Origin: Lapidilactobacillus wuchangensis
GTDB taxonomy: Bacteria > Bacillota > Bacilli > Lactobacillales > Lactobacillaceae
Assembly (NCBI RefSeq): GCF_003946645.1
Contig: NZ_RHOU01000001.1
Location: 401,834 to 465,833, forward strand
Reading direction: 5' to 3'
DNA length: 64,000 nucleotides
Within the stretch, counting starts at the first letter, position 1. Each line of letters starts with the position of its first letter. The translations under genes and the position numbers were made by a program. The notes under the pieces were generated by a model. It did no database searches, was not told the DNA's origin, and was given only the letters and a program-made list of their open reading frames with translations. Shown here piece by piece: positions 8,353-17,474 of the stretch.

Positions 8353-8406
8353 GGCCTGCTTGACAATTTTCTGGTTTAATTCCAGAAAGTTTGTCAAACA
8401 GGCCTG
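8353..8406. repeat. Central hairpin of composite repeat site II
   Basis: Near-perfect 54-bp palindrome: GGCCTG, TTGACAA and TTCTGG on the left pair with CCAGAA, TTGTCAA and CAGGCC on the right. It occupies the same place between half A and half B as the hairpins at 2595 and 50626. Confidence 0.8.
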
Positions 8407-8551
8407 TTAGTTTACTTCACTCTGTTTTTCTAATAGTGTGCTGAGTTCTGCTAGTTTTATCAGATGGTTGCTAGGCGATTATCACCTAGTTTCACTTGAA
8501 TTGTCTTGATATCTATCAAATCTAAAGTGGGTAAGTTTAGTTCAAAACGTA

Positions 8552-8792
8552 GTGGAGGCCGCCGGGTTGTCAGCCGCCAAGTTCTTCTTGATGGCGGTAG
8601 CCATTTAGAAGAAGACCTGTATTTGAGCCTTTCTGCGAAAGTCTCAAATCAGCGTCGGCAGCGTTCCACAACCCGCCGGCCGCAACGGAGTTGTCCGCTA
8701 TTTTGCCCAAAACCAATTCAACTTCAAATCGACGGCCACAGCGTTCCATGCCCTCTAAATCGCCCGGCAACCGCCACCCTAATTGGGGAAGA
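8552..8792 (-). repeat. Structured repeat half B, duplicated or chimeric (copy R2)
   Basis: Minus-strand copy with distal hairpin CTTCT/AGAAG and inner ATGGC/GCCAT, and stem GGGTTGT/ACAACCC. A second partial copy (TCGACGGCCACAGCGTTCCA) follows at about 8727-8765, so this half looks like two overlapped units. The open frame running through it is a by-product of the repeat. Confidence 0.7.
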
Positions 8793-8896
8793 CTTACCAC
8801 TATACTTACACCAACAAATTTCTCGACTTAGCACTACTAGCCAGATACGCAAATTTGGCCAAACGCGGCCACTATAGGTAAGCAAGCGCTTGCTCG

Positions 8897-8925
8897 TTGC
8901 ATTTTTTCTAAAATCATGGTACTCT
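8897..8925 (+). promoter_or_regulatory. Promoter of the 6S-like RNA
   Basis: TTGCAT at 8897-8902, a 17-bp spacer and TACTCT at 8920-8925. The predicted start is near 8932, at the foot of the closing stem of the RNA. Confidence 0.5.
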
Positions 8926-8929
8926 TAGT

Positions 8930-9142
8930 TATGGAAGTTCTAAGGTGTTCGATTGATTCATTAATTATGTTGACCGATCAAGTAATATGACATTAAACGG
9001 CAGATACCTGTTATGCATGTCGATCATTCGCTGATTAACTACGCTGACAGTGATGTCGTGATCCTGCTTTAATTATTAGCGGGTTCAACAAAGTGAATCA
9101 CGCTCCGGCACCACTAGATATTCCCAAAGTTATTAAGACTTT
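8930..9142 (+). ncRNA. ssrS: 6S-like RNA (Lacto-usp type)
   Basis: About 210 nt without a credible reading frame. The 5' segment GGAAGTTCTAAGGTGTTCG pairs with the 3' segment CCGGCACCACTAGATATTCC, forming a long closing stem that surrounds an open central region. This is the architecture of 6S RNA, which binds sigma-A RNA polymerase and mimics an open promoter. A promoter precedes it and a strong terminator follows. Its place between rarA and a universal stress gene agrees with the described Lacto-usp RNA, regarded as lactobacillar 6S. Identification rests on position and stem pairing; no covariance model was run. Confidence 0.65.
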
Positions 9143-9144
9143 GT

Positions 9145-9170
9145 AGGACCAGCTTGTCTGGTCCTTTTTT
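9145..9170 (+). terminator. Terminator of the 6S-like RNA
   Basis: AGGACCAG-CTTGT-CTGGTCCT perfect hairpin followed by a run of T. Confidence 0.9.
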
Positions 9171-9327
9171 GTGGCCTAAATTAGGTTAACCTTCTTTTAG
9201 CAGACGTTTTTAATGGCAGTTACTTAAATTATTTCATTGTTTAACGAATTTTTTTGCATTTCCCGGCATTTCAAGGTAATGTATTACTTATTAATATTGA
9301 CTAAATTTTCTTGTTAAGGAGTTTGCC

Positions 9328-9615
9328 ATGCAAACGTTAATTAGCGTCGCCATGATCATTTTTATTATTTTATTACTGGTTTTAGCAATTTATTTATTAA
9401 CTCATCTCTCCAAGGACTTTTTAGTTTTCAAACCAGAAAGTTCTCCGCGTATTCGCCAAATGATGTTAGTTACCAGTGTGCTGCTGTTTATTGTTGCTAT
9501 TGGTGGCTTGTTGATTCTTTGGCTCGCCCCAGCCCAGGCAAATTTAATTACGCTGGTTGCTGGTAGTATCGTTGCCGCCGGTTTTGCCATTATTTTAACC
9601 AATGGTAATGACTAA
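9328..9615 (+). CDS. Small three-helix membrane protein, unknown function
   Basis: 95 residues from an ATG with AAGGAG 6 nt upstream. Three hydrophobic segments are visible, at about residues 4-27, 46-66 and 70-90, with a short polar loop (SKDFLVFKPESSPRIRQ) after the first. I do not recognise a family. It lies 60 bp before the universal stress gene on the same strand, and the two may be cotranscribed. It could be a small partner in a stress response, but nothing in the sequence proves this. Confidence 0.7.
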   Translation: MQTLISVAMIIFIILLLVLAIYLLTHLSKDFLVFKPESSPRIRQMMLVTSVLLFIVAIGGLLILWLAPAQANLITLVAGSIVAAGFAIILTNGND

Positions 9616-9676
9616 TTAATTCTTTTTTCACCTTAGATGCTGTAAAATGAAGTTGTATATGAGAGGAGCGTTGCAG

Positions 9677-10150
9677 ATGTTACAACAATATCACCGAATT
9701 CAAGTTGCAATTGATGGTTCATCTGAATCAGAATTAGCTTTCAAGAAGGCCGTTGCCGTTAGCAAGCGGAATAATGCTGAGCTGCTCTTAGTTCACGTTA
9801 TTGACACGCGTGCTTTCCAAAACGTCTCCAGTTTCGATTCGGCCATGGTCGAAGAAGTTTCAGAAACTTCGAAGAAAACAATGGAAGAATATGTTAAAAC
9901 AGCTCAAGAAAATGGTCTTGAAAAAGTCAGCTATTTCATCGAATATGGCTCGCCTAAGACAATCTTAGGTCGAGAATTTCCTAATCGTGAACATGTTGAT
10001 TTGATCATGATTGGTGCCACTGGCCTGAACGCCGTCGAACGCCTATTACTCGGGTCTGTTACTGAATTTGTCACTCGCAATGCGGCTTGCGATGTCCTAG
10101 TTGTCCGGACTGATCTCGATAACAAACCAGCTTTAAAAGCTGAAAAATAG
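9677..10150 (+). CDS. Universal stress protein (UspA family)
   Basis: A 157-residue cytoplasmic UspA-fold protein. The N-terminal strand is IQVAIDGSSESELAFKKAV (the Asp binds the nucleotide base in ATP-binding members). The C-terminal ATP-binding motif G-2x-G-9x-G-(S/T) is seen as GATGLNAVERLLLGSVTEFV, so this member probably binds ATP. The start at 9677 is chosen because GAGGAG lies 8 nt before it; a longer frame from 9647 has no ribosome binding site. A strong terminator follows. Confidence 0.92.
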   Translation: MLQQYHRIQVAIDGSSESELAFKKAVAVSKRNNAELLLVHVIDTRAFQNVSSFDSAMVEEVSETSKKTMEEYVKTAQENGLEKVSYFIEYGSPKTILGREFPNREHVDLIMIGATGLNAVERLLLGSVTEFVTRNAACDVLVVRTDLDNKPALKAEK

Positions 10151-10163
10151 TTTTCAAATCTAA

Positions 10164-10202
10164 AAAAGCTCGCCTAATTTATCACAAATTAGGCGAGCTT
10201 TT
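10164..10202 (+). terminator. Terminator after the universal stress gene
   Basis: Perfect hairpin AAAAGCTCGCCTAATTT / AAATTAGGCGAGCTTTT with a 5-nt loop. A- and T-rich flanks on both sides allow bidirectional use. Confidence 0.92.
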
Positions 10203-10276
10203 ATTTGTCTACGAAAATAAATCAAATCATTTAGTCGTAATCCTAAATTAACGGCCAGTAAAACCAAATTTGCGAG

Positions 10277-10915
10277 CTACAAATAAGTCAAGACTTGGTC
10301 AAACTTTTCAATTTTGGCATCAGCGGCACTTTGATCAGTGGCCACTAAAGGATTAGTCACCGCAAAAGCCAGTGTGTAAATACCGGCTGCTTTAGCGCTA
10401 GCAATCCCCATTTGCGAATCCTCAATTGCCAGCGCCTCTTTGGCAGTGACCCCTAATTGGTTTAAGGATGTTAAATAAATACTGGGATCTGGTTTACTTT
10501 TGGCAAAATCCTGACCACTTAGAACCACGGAAAATACGTCCGTTAACTGTGTTTTGGTCAGCATTTCTTGAATAAACTGGCGATCACTAGACGATGCCAA
10601 GGCCAATTGATAGCCCTGCTGTTGCAACTCTTGCAAAATTTCGCGCGCCCCTGGTTGCAAGGCCGCGGTGAAATTCAATGGGTGACTTGCTTTATAAGCA
10701 CGGTAAGACTGCAACAAGGCCGCGTATTCCGGCGCTGTTTTTCCCGGGAGCAACAGTGGCAGCACAACTTTCATATTGCCACCAACCACTTGTTGCAATT
10801 GACTTTTAGCCACAGTAATCGCTACTGAAGCGAAAAAGTCTAACCGCCGTTGTAAATAATAAGGTTCGCTGTCAATCAGCACCCCGTCCATATCAAAAAT
10901 AACTGCTTTAATCAC
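10277..10915 (-). CDS. HAD superfamily hydrolase, beta-phosphoglucomutase-like
   Basis: 212 residues. HAD motif I is FDMDGVLIDSEP at residues 7-18, with nucleophile Asp8 and acid/base Asp10. Motif II is LASSSDRQF (about 109-117), motif III is the Lys in AKSKPDPSIY, and motif IV is AIEDSQMGI. The helical cap after motif I (subclass I) places it with beta-phosphoglucomutase and small-molecule phosphatases. The sugar phosphate substrate cannot be assigned. Its start lies 9 bp from the stop of the DUF2785 gene, so the two probably form an operon. Confidence 0.88.
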   Translation of the reverse strand: MIKAVIFDMDGVLIDSEPYYLQRRLDFFASVAITVAKSQLQQVVGGNMKVVLPLLLPGKTAPEYAALLQSYRAYKASHPLNFTAALQPGAREILQELQQQGYQLALASSSDRQFIQEMLTKTQLTDVFSVVLSGQDFAKSKPDPSIYLTSLNQLGVTAKEALAIEDSQMGIASAKAAGIYTLAFAVTNPLVATDQSAADAKIEKFDQVLTYL

Positions 10916-10924
10916 GATGCCATC

Positions 10925-11914
10925 CTATCCGAATAATTCTGGTATTTTTTTAATAAACTTCACAAGATCATGGGGCACCTCTGGCATCAGTAAGACATTC
11001 GCAAAGAAATGCTCGCGATTATAGCGCTGCACCCAAAAATCATAACCCACACCCGGTTGAATCGACGGTGCTTGATGCAACCACTGGCCTAGAAGACTAA
11101 TTAAATAATCATTGTAGAACTTCTCTTTACCGGCCAAATTGACAACTGCTTTAGCAAGTCGTTGATCTTCACCGAAGGCAAATGGCACTTTGATTTCTTG
11201 ATAAGCTGCCATCACCGCCGTTAAGAAATAAAGCTTCTGAGCACGATTTAGCCGGCTCTCAGCCACTTCCTCAAGAATATTTCCTAGACGAGCATAAGCG
11301 TGGACCCAGCCTTTATCAGGCACATAACCACGCGCATCATTTTCTAAAATTGCGTAGAGCGTTAACTTTTGGATGACCTGCCAATATTGATGATCAGTGA
11401 TGACATTACCGTACAAACGATCAGCCACAAGTAAAAACGAAATTAAAATCACCGCGACGGCACGACCAAAAGCCGCATCATTTTCCGGTTCCAATATATG
11501 ACTGAAGAGCACATCATCTTGGATCAAATAAGCCAGCGTTGGCCAAATTTGTGCCGACGTAAAAGCTTGCCGGCCAACTAAGCCGTTAAAAATCAACAAG
11601 ATTTTCTCATCACGTAATGCTGGATTCAAAATACCAATATTACTCAGCAACTGATCCAGTTCGTCATCACTGACTAGAGCACTATCGTCAGAATTATAAA
11701 TCCGCTGCTCCAAACTGTTCAACGTTTTCTTTAGATCGGCTAAGTCACCACTAGCGATGGGCGCCACATGTTGCCGCCGTTTACTATATTCAACTGACCG
11801 CTTCAAGTGGCGTAATTGGTCAGTTAATTCGTCGAAATTCAAGCCTTGGCTAAATTGATGATAATAATCGCGCACAGCCAAGCGCACGCGCATAATTTCT
11901 TCTGCTGCTGCCAA
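10925..11914 (-). CDS. DUF2785 family protein
   Basis: 329 residues, mostly alpha-helical, with no membrane segment. The C-terminal two thirds carry the DUF2785 pattern (LPLALADDRLYG-like FLLVADRLYGNVI, then RGYVPDKGWVHAYARLGNIL). The conserved GWVHA motif is the best marker. Function is unknown. The start is taken as TTG at 11914, preceded by TAGGT; an ATG at 11893 is the alternative and would remove seven residues. It sits between a flavodoxin and a HAD phosphatase on the same strand. Confidence 0.8.
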   Translation of the reverse strand: MAAAEEIMRVRLAVRDYYHQFSQGLNFDELTDQLRHLKRSVEYSKRRQHVAPIASGDLADLKKTLNSLEQRIYNSDDSALVSDDELDQLLSNIGILNPALRDEKILLIFNGLVGRQAFTSAQIWPTLAYLIQDDVLFSHILEPENDAAFGRAVAVILISFLLVADRLYGNVITDHQYWQVIQKLTLYAILENDARGYVPDKGWVHAYARLGNILEEVAESRLNRAQKLYFLTAVMAAYQEIKVPFAFGEDQRLAKAVVNLAGKEKFYNDYLISLLGQWLHQAPSIQPGVGYDFWVQRYNREHFFANVLLMPEVPHDLVKFIKKIPELFG

Positions 11915-11943
11915 AAAGATTACCTACTTTTCCATGATAAAAA

Positions 11944-12399
11944 CTAATGATTGTTCTGTGCGAAATCAATAATTTGCTGACAAAACGCATCAAGCCGTGC
12001 TAAATCGGCCCGATCGCTGTCCAAATTAATTTTCAAAACGGCGGTCGCTCGTTGCGCACCAAGATGAGCAAGCTTCTGATCAAATAAATCTAACGCCCGC
12101 CCAAAATAACGATGCTGAATTGAGCTAGAGCCTGTCAAAGCATAGTACTTGCCACGTAAATCAACGGTTTCAAGTGCGTCAAAAAACGCCACCGCTTCAT
12201 CGGGCAACTGTCCCTCATAATAAGTATAACTAACCAGCACTACCCCAGCAAAATCGGCCAAATGTTCAATCGGAAAACTGGCCATTTCGGCTAACTCAAT
12301 TGGCTGCTTAAGCGTTGCGAATTGTTGATTAAGGTATTGGGCTACTTTCTCGTTACGACCAGATTTACTGGCATAAATAAGCGCAATTTTGTCAGACAT
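11944..12399 (-). CDS. Flavodoxin
   Basis: 151 residues with the flavodoxin fold. The phosphate-binding loop is YASKSGRNEKVAQYL at residues 9-23 (a variant of the TGNTE loop). The VLVSYTYYEGQLPDEA region holds the aromatic flavin-flanking loop, and ALTGSSSIQHRYFG is the second flavin loop. Expected cofactor is FMN, serving low-potential electron transfer. It starts at an ATG with GAGGAGTG upstream and lies 30 bp before the DUF2785 gene, perhaps as one transcript. Confidence 0.88.
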   Translation of the reverse strand: MSDKIALIYASKSGRNEKVAQYLNQQFATLKQPIELAEMASFPIEHLADFAGVVLVSYTYYEGQLPDEAVAFFDALETVDLRGKYYALTGSSSIQHRYFGRALDLFDQKLAHLGAQRATAVLKINLDSDRADLARLDAFCQQIIDFAQNNH

Positions 12400-12419
12400 G
12401 ATTCCACACTCCTCAATTA

Positions 12420-12732
12420 ACTACATAACTTTGATTTTAACATAGAAAGCCGACAAGCAGTACCGACACTGAGATAAATCGTATATTGAAATGATTAAGA
12501 AACTAAATTCTTGAAAAATCATGGTCGAATTAGTCCAATTGAGAATCTTTAAAATTACTTTTAGGTGAGACTCTCGTAGCTAGTCAAGATAATCTGTTGA
12601 TCGTGTTCATTCCGCAGCAGACGATTCTATAAATTTTGTACAGTACGCCAATTGGTGCATTTGCATTGCAGCCACGTTTTTGTACACGAAGAAACGCTAA
12701 TCTAGGAACTGGCTTAGTCATGTGGATTTTAT
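12420..12732. other. Gene-free spacer between flavodoxin and CRISPR array
   Basis: About 310 bp of AT-rich DNA. I see no reading frame with a ribosome binding site and no clear terminator or repeat. It is the leader-distal (trailer) flank of the array. Confidence 0.6.
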
Positions 12733-14466
12733 ATTTTAATTCACGCTCCTATATAAGGAGCGACTCACGTTGAGTTTTAAAACCACGACGCCGAGTTTAT
12801 TTCAATTCACGCTCCTGTATAAGGAGCGACGTTTTTAGTTGGGTGAGGTTGTCCGGTGAACTATTTCAATTCACGCTCCTATATAAGGAGCGACGGAAAT
12901 GATTCGCAAAGCTATGCGCGGCTCAAAATTTCAATTCACGCTCCTATATAAGGAGCGATGACGAGAACGACTTTGCCTATCGCAATGATAAATTTCAATT
13001 CACGCTCCTATATAAGGAGCGACGCTTCGCTGTCTAACATCTTGATCATGTCAGCCGTTATTTCAATTCACGCTCCTATATAAGGAGCGACTCTTATTAA
13101 CAGTTACGTGACCATCAGAGTGCTATTTCAATTCACGCTCCTATATAAGAAGCGACGGCGGCAACTTTACATTTGGATTTGGCAAGGGCAAATTTCAATT
13201 CACGCTCCTATATAAGGAGCGACTTGAAGCAGGCATTCCCGAAAAGAAAGCCGCACAATTTCAATTCACGCTCCTATATAAGGAGCGACTAGCAACATTT
13301 TCTCCAACAACCCAAGTGGGCCTGATATTTCAATTCACGCTCCTATATAAGGAGCGACGCGCTAACCTTCGTCAAGCTCTCCTCTAGGCGCAATTTCAAT
13401 TCACGCTCCTATATAAGGAGCGACATCGGCCATCAATGTTCTTTTACCAGGCCGAGATTTCAATTCACGCTCCTATATAAGGAGCGACGCTGAAAATTAA
13501 TTGGAAGGGTCTGTTGGTTAATTTCAATTCACGCTCCTATATAAGGAGCGACATTGATCATCACCGCGAATAACTGCTTGCTGGATTTCAATTCACGCTC
13601 CTATATAAGGAGCGACTAGCAGCATTGCCGTCTTTTGCCTTGCCGTATGCATTTCAATTCACGCTCCTATATAAGGAGCGACACTCGCTCAACACAGCCT
13701 ACAAAAATTCGTTTGATATTTCAATTCACGCTCCTATATAAGGAGCGACTTCACAATACGGGGGGCTAAGTCATGCCATTTAAATTTCAATTCACGCTCC
13801 TATATAAGGAGCGACAAAATTGCATATGAACAAAATCACCCGAATTATATTTCAATTCACGCTCCTATATAAGGAGCGACTTCAAACAGTTCCATATACA
13901 CAACACTTTGTTATATTTCAATTCACGCTCCTATATAAGGAGCGACGACCCTCTTCATAGGGCAAATATAACGGTTGATTATTTCAATTCACGCTCCTAT
14001 ATAAGGAGCGACACTGGCGCTAGTAACATAATCAACCAACCGCTATTTCAATTCACGCTCCTATATAAGGAGCGACAAGGGTAAAAACAATAGTATGTTT
14101 CCCGGTAATATTTCAATTCACGCTCCTATATAAGGAGCGACAGCAAAACCTGAATTGCATTAAGCTTTTGTTTTATTTCAATTCACGCTCCTATATAAGG
14201 AGCGACGTATCACCCATAACAATTCCGAGCGTATCATCTATTTCAATTCACGCTCCTATATAAGGAGCGACATCGTTAGCGTGCCATAGTCTAACACCGT
14301 TTTATTTCAATTCACGCTCCTATATAAGGAGCGACCCTGAGAAGCGTTCGTCCTGGACTAGCAAACTTATTTCAATTCACGCTCCTATATAAGGAGCGAC
14401 ACCGACGCTAACTTTTACGCTACCTAAGTTGTTAATTTCAATTCACGCTCCTATATAAGGAGCGAC
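12733..14466 (-). CRISPR. Type I-C CRISPR array, 27 repeats and 26 spacers
   Basis: The repeat is 32 bp. Read on the minus strand it begins GTCGCTCCTTATATAGGAGC and ends GTGAATTGAAAT, the I-C type with a 7-bp palindrome (CGCTCCT/AGGAGCG) and GAAAT tail. Spacers are 32-37 nt, all different by eye. The repeats nearest 12733 have drifted (first repeat C to T at plus-strand position 5, second A to G at position 19, fourth last base, seventh one base). Those next to 14466 are identical. Together with the AT-rich flank at 14467-14622, this shows the leader is on the right and the array is transcribed leftwards with the cas genes. Its pre-crRNA would be cut by Cas5 at the base of the repeat hairpin. 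Confidence 0.98.
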
Positions 14467-14622
14467 CGTGATTTTATGCAAAAACCACTAAAAAATGCGA
14501 ATAACAATGAATTATTCTGAATATATTATTTGAAAAATAAAATCACAAGTAAAAAAGTTATGAAAAATAGGTTTTTTCTGGTGCGAACCCGCCAGGCTTT
14601 TTCTGTTTGTATCAACCTCGCA
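14467..14622 (-). promoter_or_regulatory. CRISPR leader
   Basis: A 156-bp AT-rich segment between the cas2 stop and the first leader-end repeat. On the minus strand it contains GGCGGGTTCGCACC, then long A/T tracts up to the repeat. Leaders of this kind carry the array promoter and the integration signal for Cas1-Cas2. No protein frame was found. Confidence 0.75.
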
Positions 14623-14916
14623 CTAGAAAACTAACGTGTCATTATGCAAGTCGAAAACCTCTTTGGTTCCAAAAGTCTCAATTTTATTTTGGTAGTTTTT
14701 CCCCAATCGATAGAACTTTAGGCTGTCCTCTTGATCATTAATCAATGCCAAAAGCTCAATTTTCATTTTTGTAAACTGATCATAACTTAAATAACATTCA
14801 AAAACTGAATTCTGAACCCTTTGTCCATATTGCTCACACTTCTTGGCAACTTTACGTAAACGTTTTTGACCTTTTTTATCTACTAGAGAAATATCATACG
14901 CAACAACAATTAGCAT
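14623..14916 (-). CDS. cas2: CRISPR-associated protein Cas2
   Basis: 97 residues with a ferredoxin-like fold. The first strand, VVAYDIS, carries the conserved Asp8; QNSVFECYLS is the second conserved strand. Cas2 dimers bridge two Cas1 dimers in the spacer integration complex. It starts 4 bp after the cas1 stop, last gene of the cas operon, immediately before the leader. Length is normal and the gene is intact. Confidence 0.97.
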   Translation of the reverse strand: MLIVVAYDISLVDKKGQKRLRKVAKKCEQYGQRVQNSVFECYLSYDQFTKMKIELLALINDQEDSLKFYRLGKNYQNKIETFGTKEVFDLHNDTLVF

Positions 14917-14920
14917 AAAT

Positions 14921-15949
14921 TCACTTCCATAAAAACGGCGGATATTGGTCTAAATCCCCTCGTAAATACCTACTGAGCAATAATGCTTGTGTATACGGAA
15001 TTAGGCCCCACTCAATTTTCTCATTTAAATACGGATGAGTCATCGTTTCGTTCTTACGTTTCTGCCACGCGTCGAAGAATTTCTTGCGGCCGTCATCAGT
15101 CAACAAAACGGCCCCGTTTTCCTTGACAGTAAAATCTTTGACATTCACAATTTGTTGATTGACCAATCTCAAAACAAAACGATCTGCTAATGGTGCCCGC
15201 AATTCTTCCATTAAATCTAATGCCAATGAAATACGGCCCGGTCGATCCGTATGCATAAAACCAACATACGCATCTAGCCCGACACTTTCAAGAGCAGCTG
15301 CACATTCATGACCCAGCATGGTATAAGTTAACGATAAAAGTGCATTAACTCGATCAAGTGGTGGTCGTTTACTACGACCATTAAATTGAAAATCGGCAGC
15401 TTGCTGCAAAATAAATTGACCGAAAACCGAGTCATAGCGATTAGCCGCTTGTCCTTCAATACCTCTTAGCGAATCAATGTCAGTTACGGCTAAACAACTA
15501 GTAATAGCTTGCTTCAACTCATCAGAAATTATTTTGCACTGCGGCACATTGATGCGAGCAGCATGATCACGAGTCATTCGTTCAATGACCCAACGTTGAT
15601 TATAAATTTTACCAACAATAAAATTTTGAGCAATTGCCAATGCCTGATCTGTACTTTCAGAAACTGCATACTGCGTCTTTCTTAGGAGCACATTACCATT
15701 ATTCTCACCAACTAATCGACAAGTCAAAAGGCCTGTTCTAGAGACAAATGCTAACCCAATTTTATTTTCTGTGCAGTACCGCATTAAAGCTGGACTAACA
15801 CCACGATAACCAACTGAAACAATTGACTCAATATTAACCAATGGTACGCGTGATTTATTCTCGTCAATTATAACAACGAGATTGCCACCATCTAAAGCCA
15901 AGTATGCTTCTGGGGAGTTAATATAGATTGTATTTAAAAGTTTACGCAC
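14921..15949 (-). CDS. cas1: CRISPR-associated endonuclease Cas1 (type I-C)
   Basis: 342 residues, the integrase of spacer acquisition. The N-terminal beta domain begins MRKLLNTIYINSPEAYLALD. The metal site is visible as the Glu of LGHECAAALE, the His of FMHTDRPGR and the acidic pair of LALDLMEELR. Its ATG overlaps the end of cas4 by one base, so the two are translationally coupled. Cas1 works with Cas2, and in I-C systems with Cas4, to cut prespacers and insert them at the leader end. Confidence 0.97.
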   Translation of the reverse strand: MRKLLNTIYINSPEAYLALDGGNLVVIIDENKSRVPLVNIESIVSVGYRGVSPALMRYCTENKIGLAFVSRTGLLTCRLVGENNGNVLLRKTQYAVSESTDQALAIAQNFIVGKIYNQRWVIERMTRDHAARINVPQCKIISDELKQAITSCLAVTDIDSLRGIEGQAANRYDSVFGQFILQQAADFQFNGRSKRPPLDRVNALLSLTYTMLGHECAAALESVGLDAYVGFMHTDRPGRISLALDLMEELRAPLADRFVLRLVNQQIVNVKDFTVKENGAVLLTDDGRKKFFDAWQKRKNETMTHPYLNEKIEWGLIPYTQALLLSRYLRGDLDQYPPFLWK

Positions 15950-16608
15950 TATGCTAGCCTCCGTTTTAGGTAAGTACTAACAGCTTCTTTTTTAGAAATT
16001 TCTGGTAAACAAATGTCTTTCAAGGAACAACGCTCACATTTCTTACTAGGCCGAACAACCGGCGTATGCCGACGCTGCCACAATTGATGCATTGCTTGAC
16101 ATGTTGCTTGTAGCTCTTGTCGTTCCGGAGGGCCAAAATCTATTTTCTCACGAGTATGAGTTTCATTAAAGTATAGAAAACCGTAATCGATCCGACAAAC
16201 TAACATTTCTTCTAAACAGACTATTTCCGCAAACAACTGCATCTGATCACTTTGATCAGTCTTCAAATGACCATGTTTATATTCAACTGGATGCACTTGA
16301 AATAGTCCTTGATGTTCGGCCAATGAAATTCCTTGTTGATTACGCCGAAACTCCACAGCATCGCAAACACCATAAATACCATATTCACGAGAATGAATTG
16401 GTAATCCGCGGACAGTTAATAAATCACCACGTTTTTCCTTGATGGTCTCATCATGAACTCGCTGATGAACTTGTTCACCTTCAGTAGTCAGATAATTATC
16501 TTGCCACTGTTGTTCGATATGAGTCAAAGCCCACTGTCGCGGACAAAAACGATAATGCTGAATCCCAGAAATCATTAAAAAATCTTGTTCATCATACGCC
16601 ATATCCAC
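15949..16608 (-). CDS. cas4: CRISPR-associated exonuclease Cas4
   Basis: 219 residues of the RecB-like nuclease family. Four cysteines for an iron-sulfur cluster are present: Cys22 in RFCPRQW and three in the C-terminal CERCSLKDIC. The nuclease motif includes HPVEYKHGHLK (Glu and Lys of the active site) and the QMQLFAEIVCLEE helix. In type I-C, Cas4 trims prespacers and selects the PAM side with Cas1-Cas2. It follows cas7 by 5 bp and joins cas1 with an overlapping start. Confidence 0.96.
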   Translation of the reverse strand: MDMAYDEQDFLMISGIQHYRFCPRQWALTHIEQQWQDNYLTTEGEQVHQRVHDETIKEKRGDLLTVRGLPIHSREYGIYGVCDAVEFRRNQQGISLAEHQGLFQVHPVEYKHGHLKTDQSDQMQLFAEIVCLEEMLVCRIDYGFLYFNETHTREKIDFGPPERQELQATCQAMHQLWQRRHTPVVRPSKKCERCSLKDICLPEISKKEAVSTYLKRRLA

Positions 16609-16613
16609 AACAC

Positions 16614-17474
16614 TTATGCTTCTGGATAAATCTTCAAATCGACACCAGGTAATTGATCAACAACTGATAGTTTATAATCGGCAACTTGGTGAGGAATGAC
16701 ATTTGCCTCAACTGGTGTCACTTGAACTGAACGATGTACTCGTGCGGACGGATATTTACCCAATTTTGAGGGATGAGTCCACCAATACAGCTTGACTACT
16801 TCCATGCTACCTTCAGGACGAGCAGAAGAAGCGTCATTCTCAAATAGGGTTAATAAAGCTTGCTTGATTTGTTCGGCGTCTTCAGCACTAAAACCAGTTT
16901 TTTCTGCTAATTGTGTGTTAATACTGCCGTTGACAACATAATAGCCGAAATCAACATAGTGTTTCATCCCCATCGTGTCTGAGCCACGGCCGCCGCCTGG
17001 TTCTGAGTTAACACTTTTGGTAATTTGCATATCATTGATCGTAATCGGATTGACAGACTCAGCAATTTGAACTGAAACTGGTCCGCGTACAGGAATCGAA
17101 ACACCATTGCTACTATCCTTGCCTTTCTTGAAGGCAAAAACTTGACCAAAACTGCGCACATCTAACCAAGTCTGACAAGCAATGCGCGCATAATCATCAG
17201 CATCTTTGCTGTCTTTAAGTTCAGGAACTGATTCAGCACGTGCTTTTAAACTATCAAAGCCATCATTTTTACGGTCATTAGATTGGACAAAAATAGCATT
17301 TCCCATATCTTGAAGGCGATTACGAATCTTGCGTTTAATAGCAACGTCGGATACTTCACCATAACCAGCAAAATTCTGTCGTGGTCGATTGCCATTTAAA
17401 GGATCACCATTAGGATTGGCGTTATGAACCGCAAACACCAATTTAAAATCAATTTTATTCTGGAATTCAGTCAT
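16614..17474 (-). CDS. cas7c: Type I-C Cascade backbone protein Cas7 (Csd2)
   Basis: 286 residues. The N-terminal VFAVHNANPNGDPLNGNRPRQN is the hallmark of Csd2/Csh2-type Cas7. SFGQVFAFKKG and PVRGPVSVQIAESVNPI belong to the RRM core, and a Gly-rich loop follows (PGGGRGSDTMGMKH). Several copies line the crRNA spacer in the effector. The start overlaps the cas8c stop by 8 bp, giving coupled translation. Confidence 0.96.
   Translation of the reverse strand: MTEFQNKIDFKLVFAVHNANPNGDPLNGNRPRQNFAGYGEVSDVAIKRKIRNRLQDMGNAIFVQSNDRKNDGFDSLKARAESVPELKDSKDADDYARIACQTWLDVRSFGQVFAFKKGKDSSNGVSIPVRGPVSVQIAESVNPITINDMQITKSVNSEPGGGRGSDTMGMKHYVDFGYYVVNGSINTQLAEKTGFSAEDAEQIKQALLTLFENDASSARPEGSMEVVKLYWWTHPSKLGKYPSARVHRSVQVTPVEANVIPHQVADYKLSVVDQLPGVDLKIYPEA

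Noticed and set aside
8506..8877. 123-codon open frame over repeat copy R2
   Set aside because: It runs through the inverted repeat, has no ribosome binding site and an Arg/Ser/Pro-rich product typical of translated GC hairpins.
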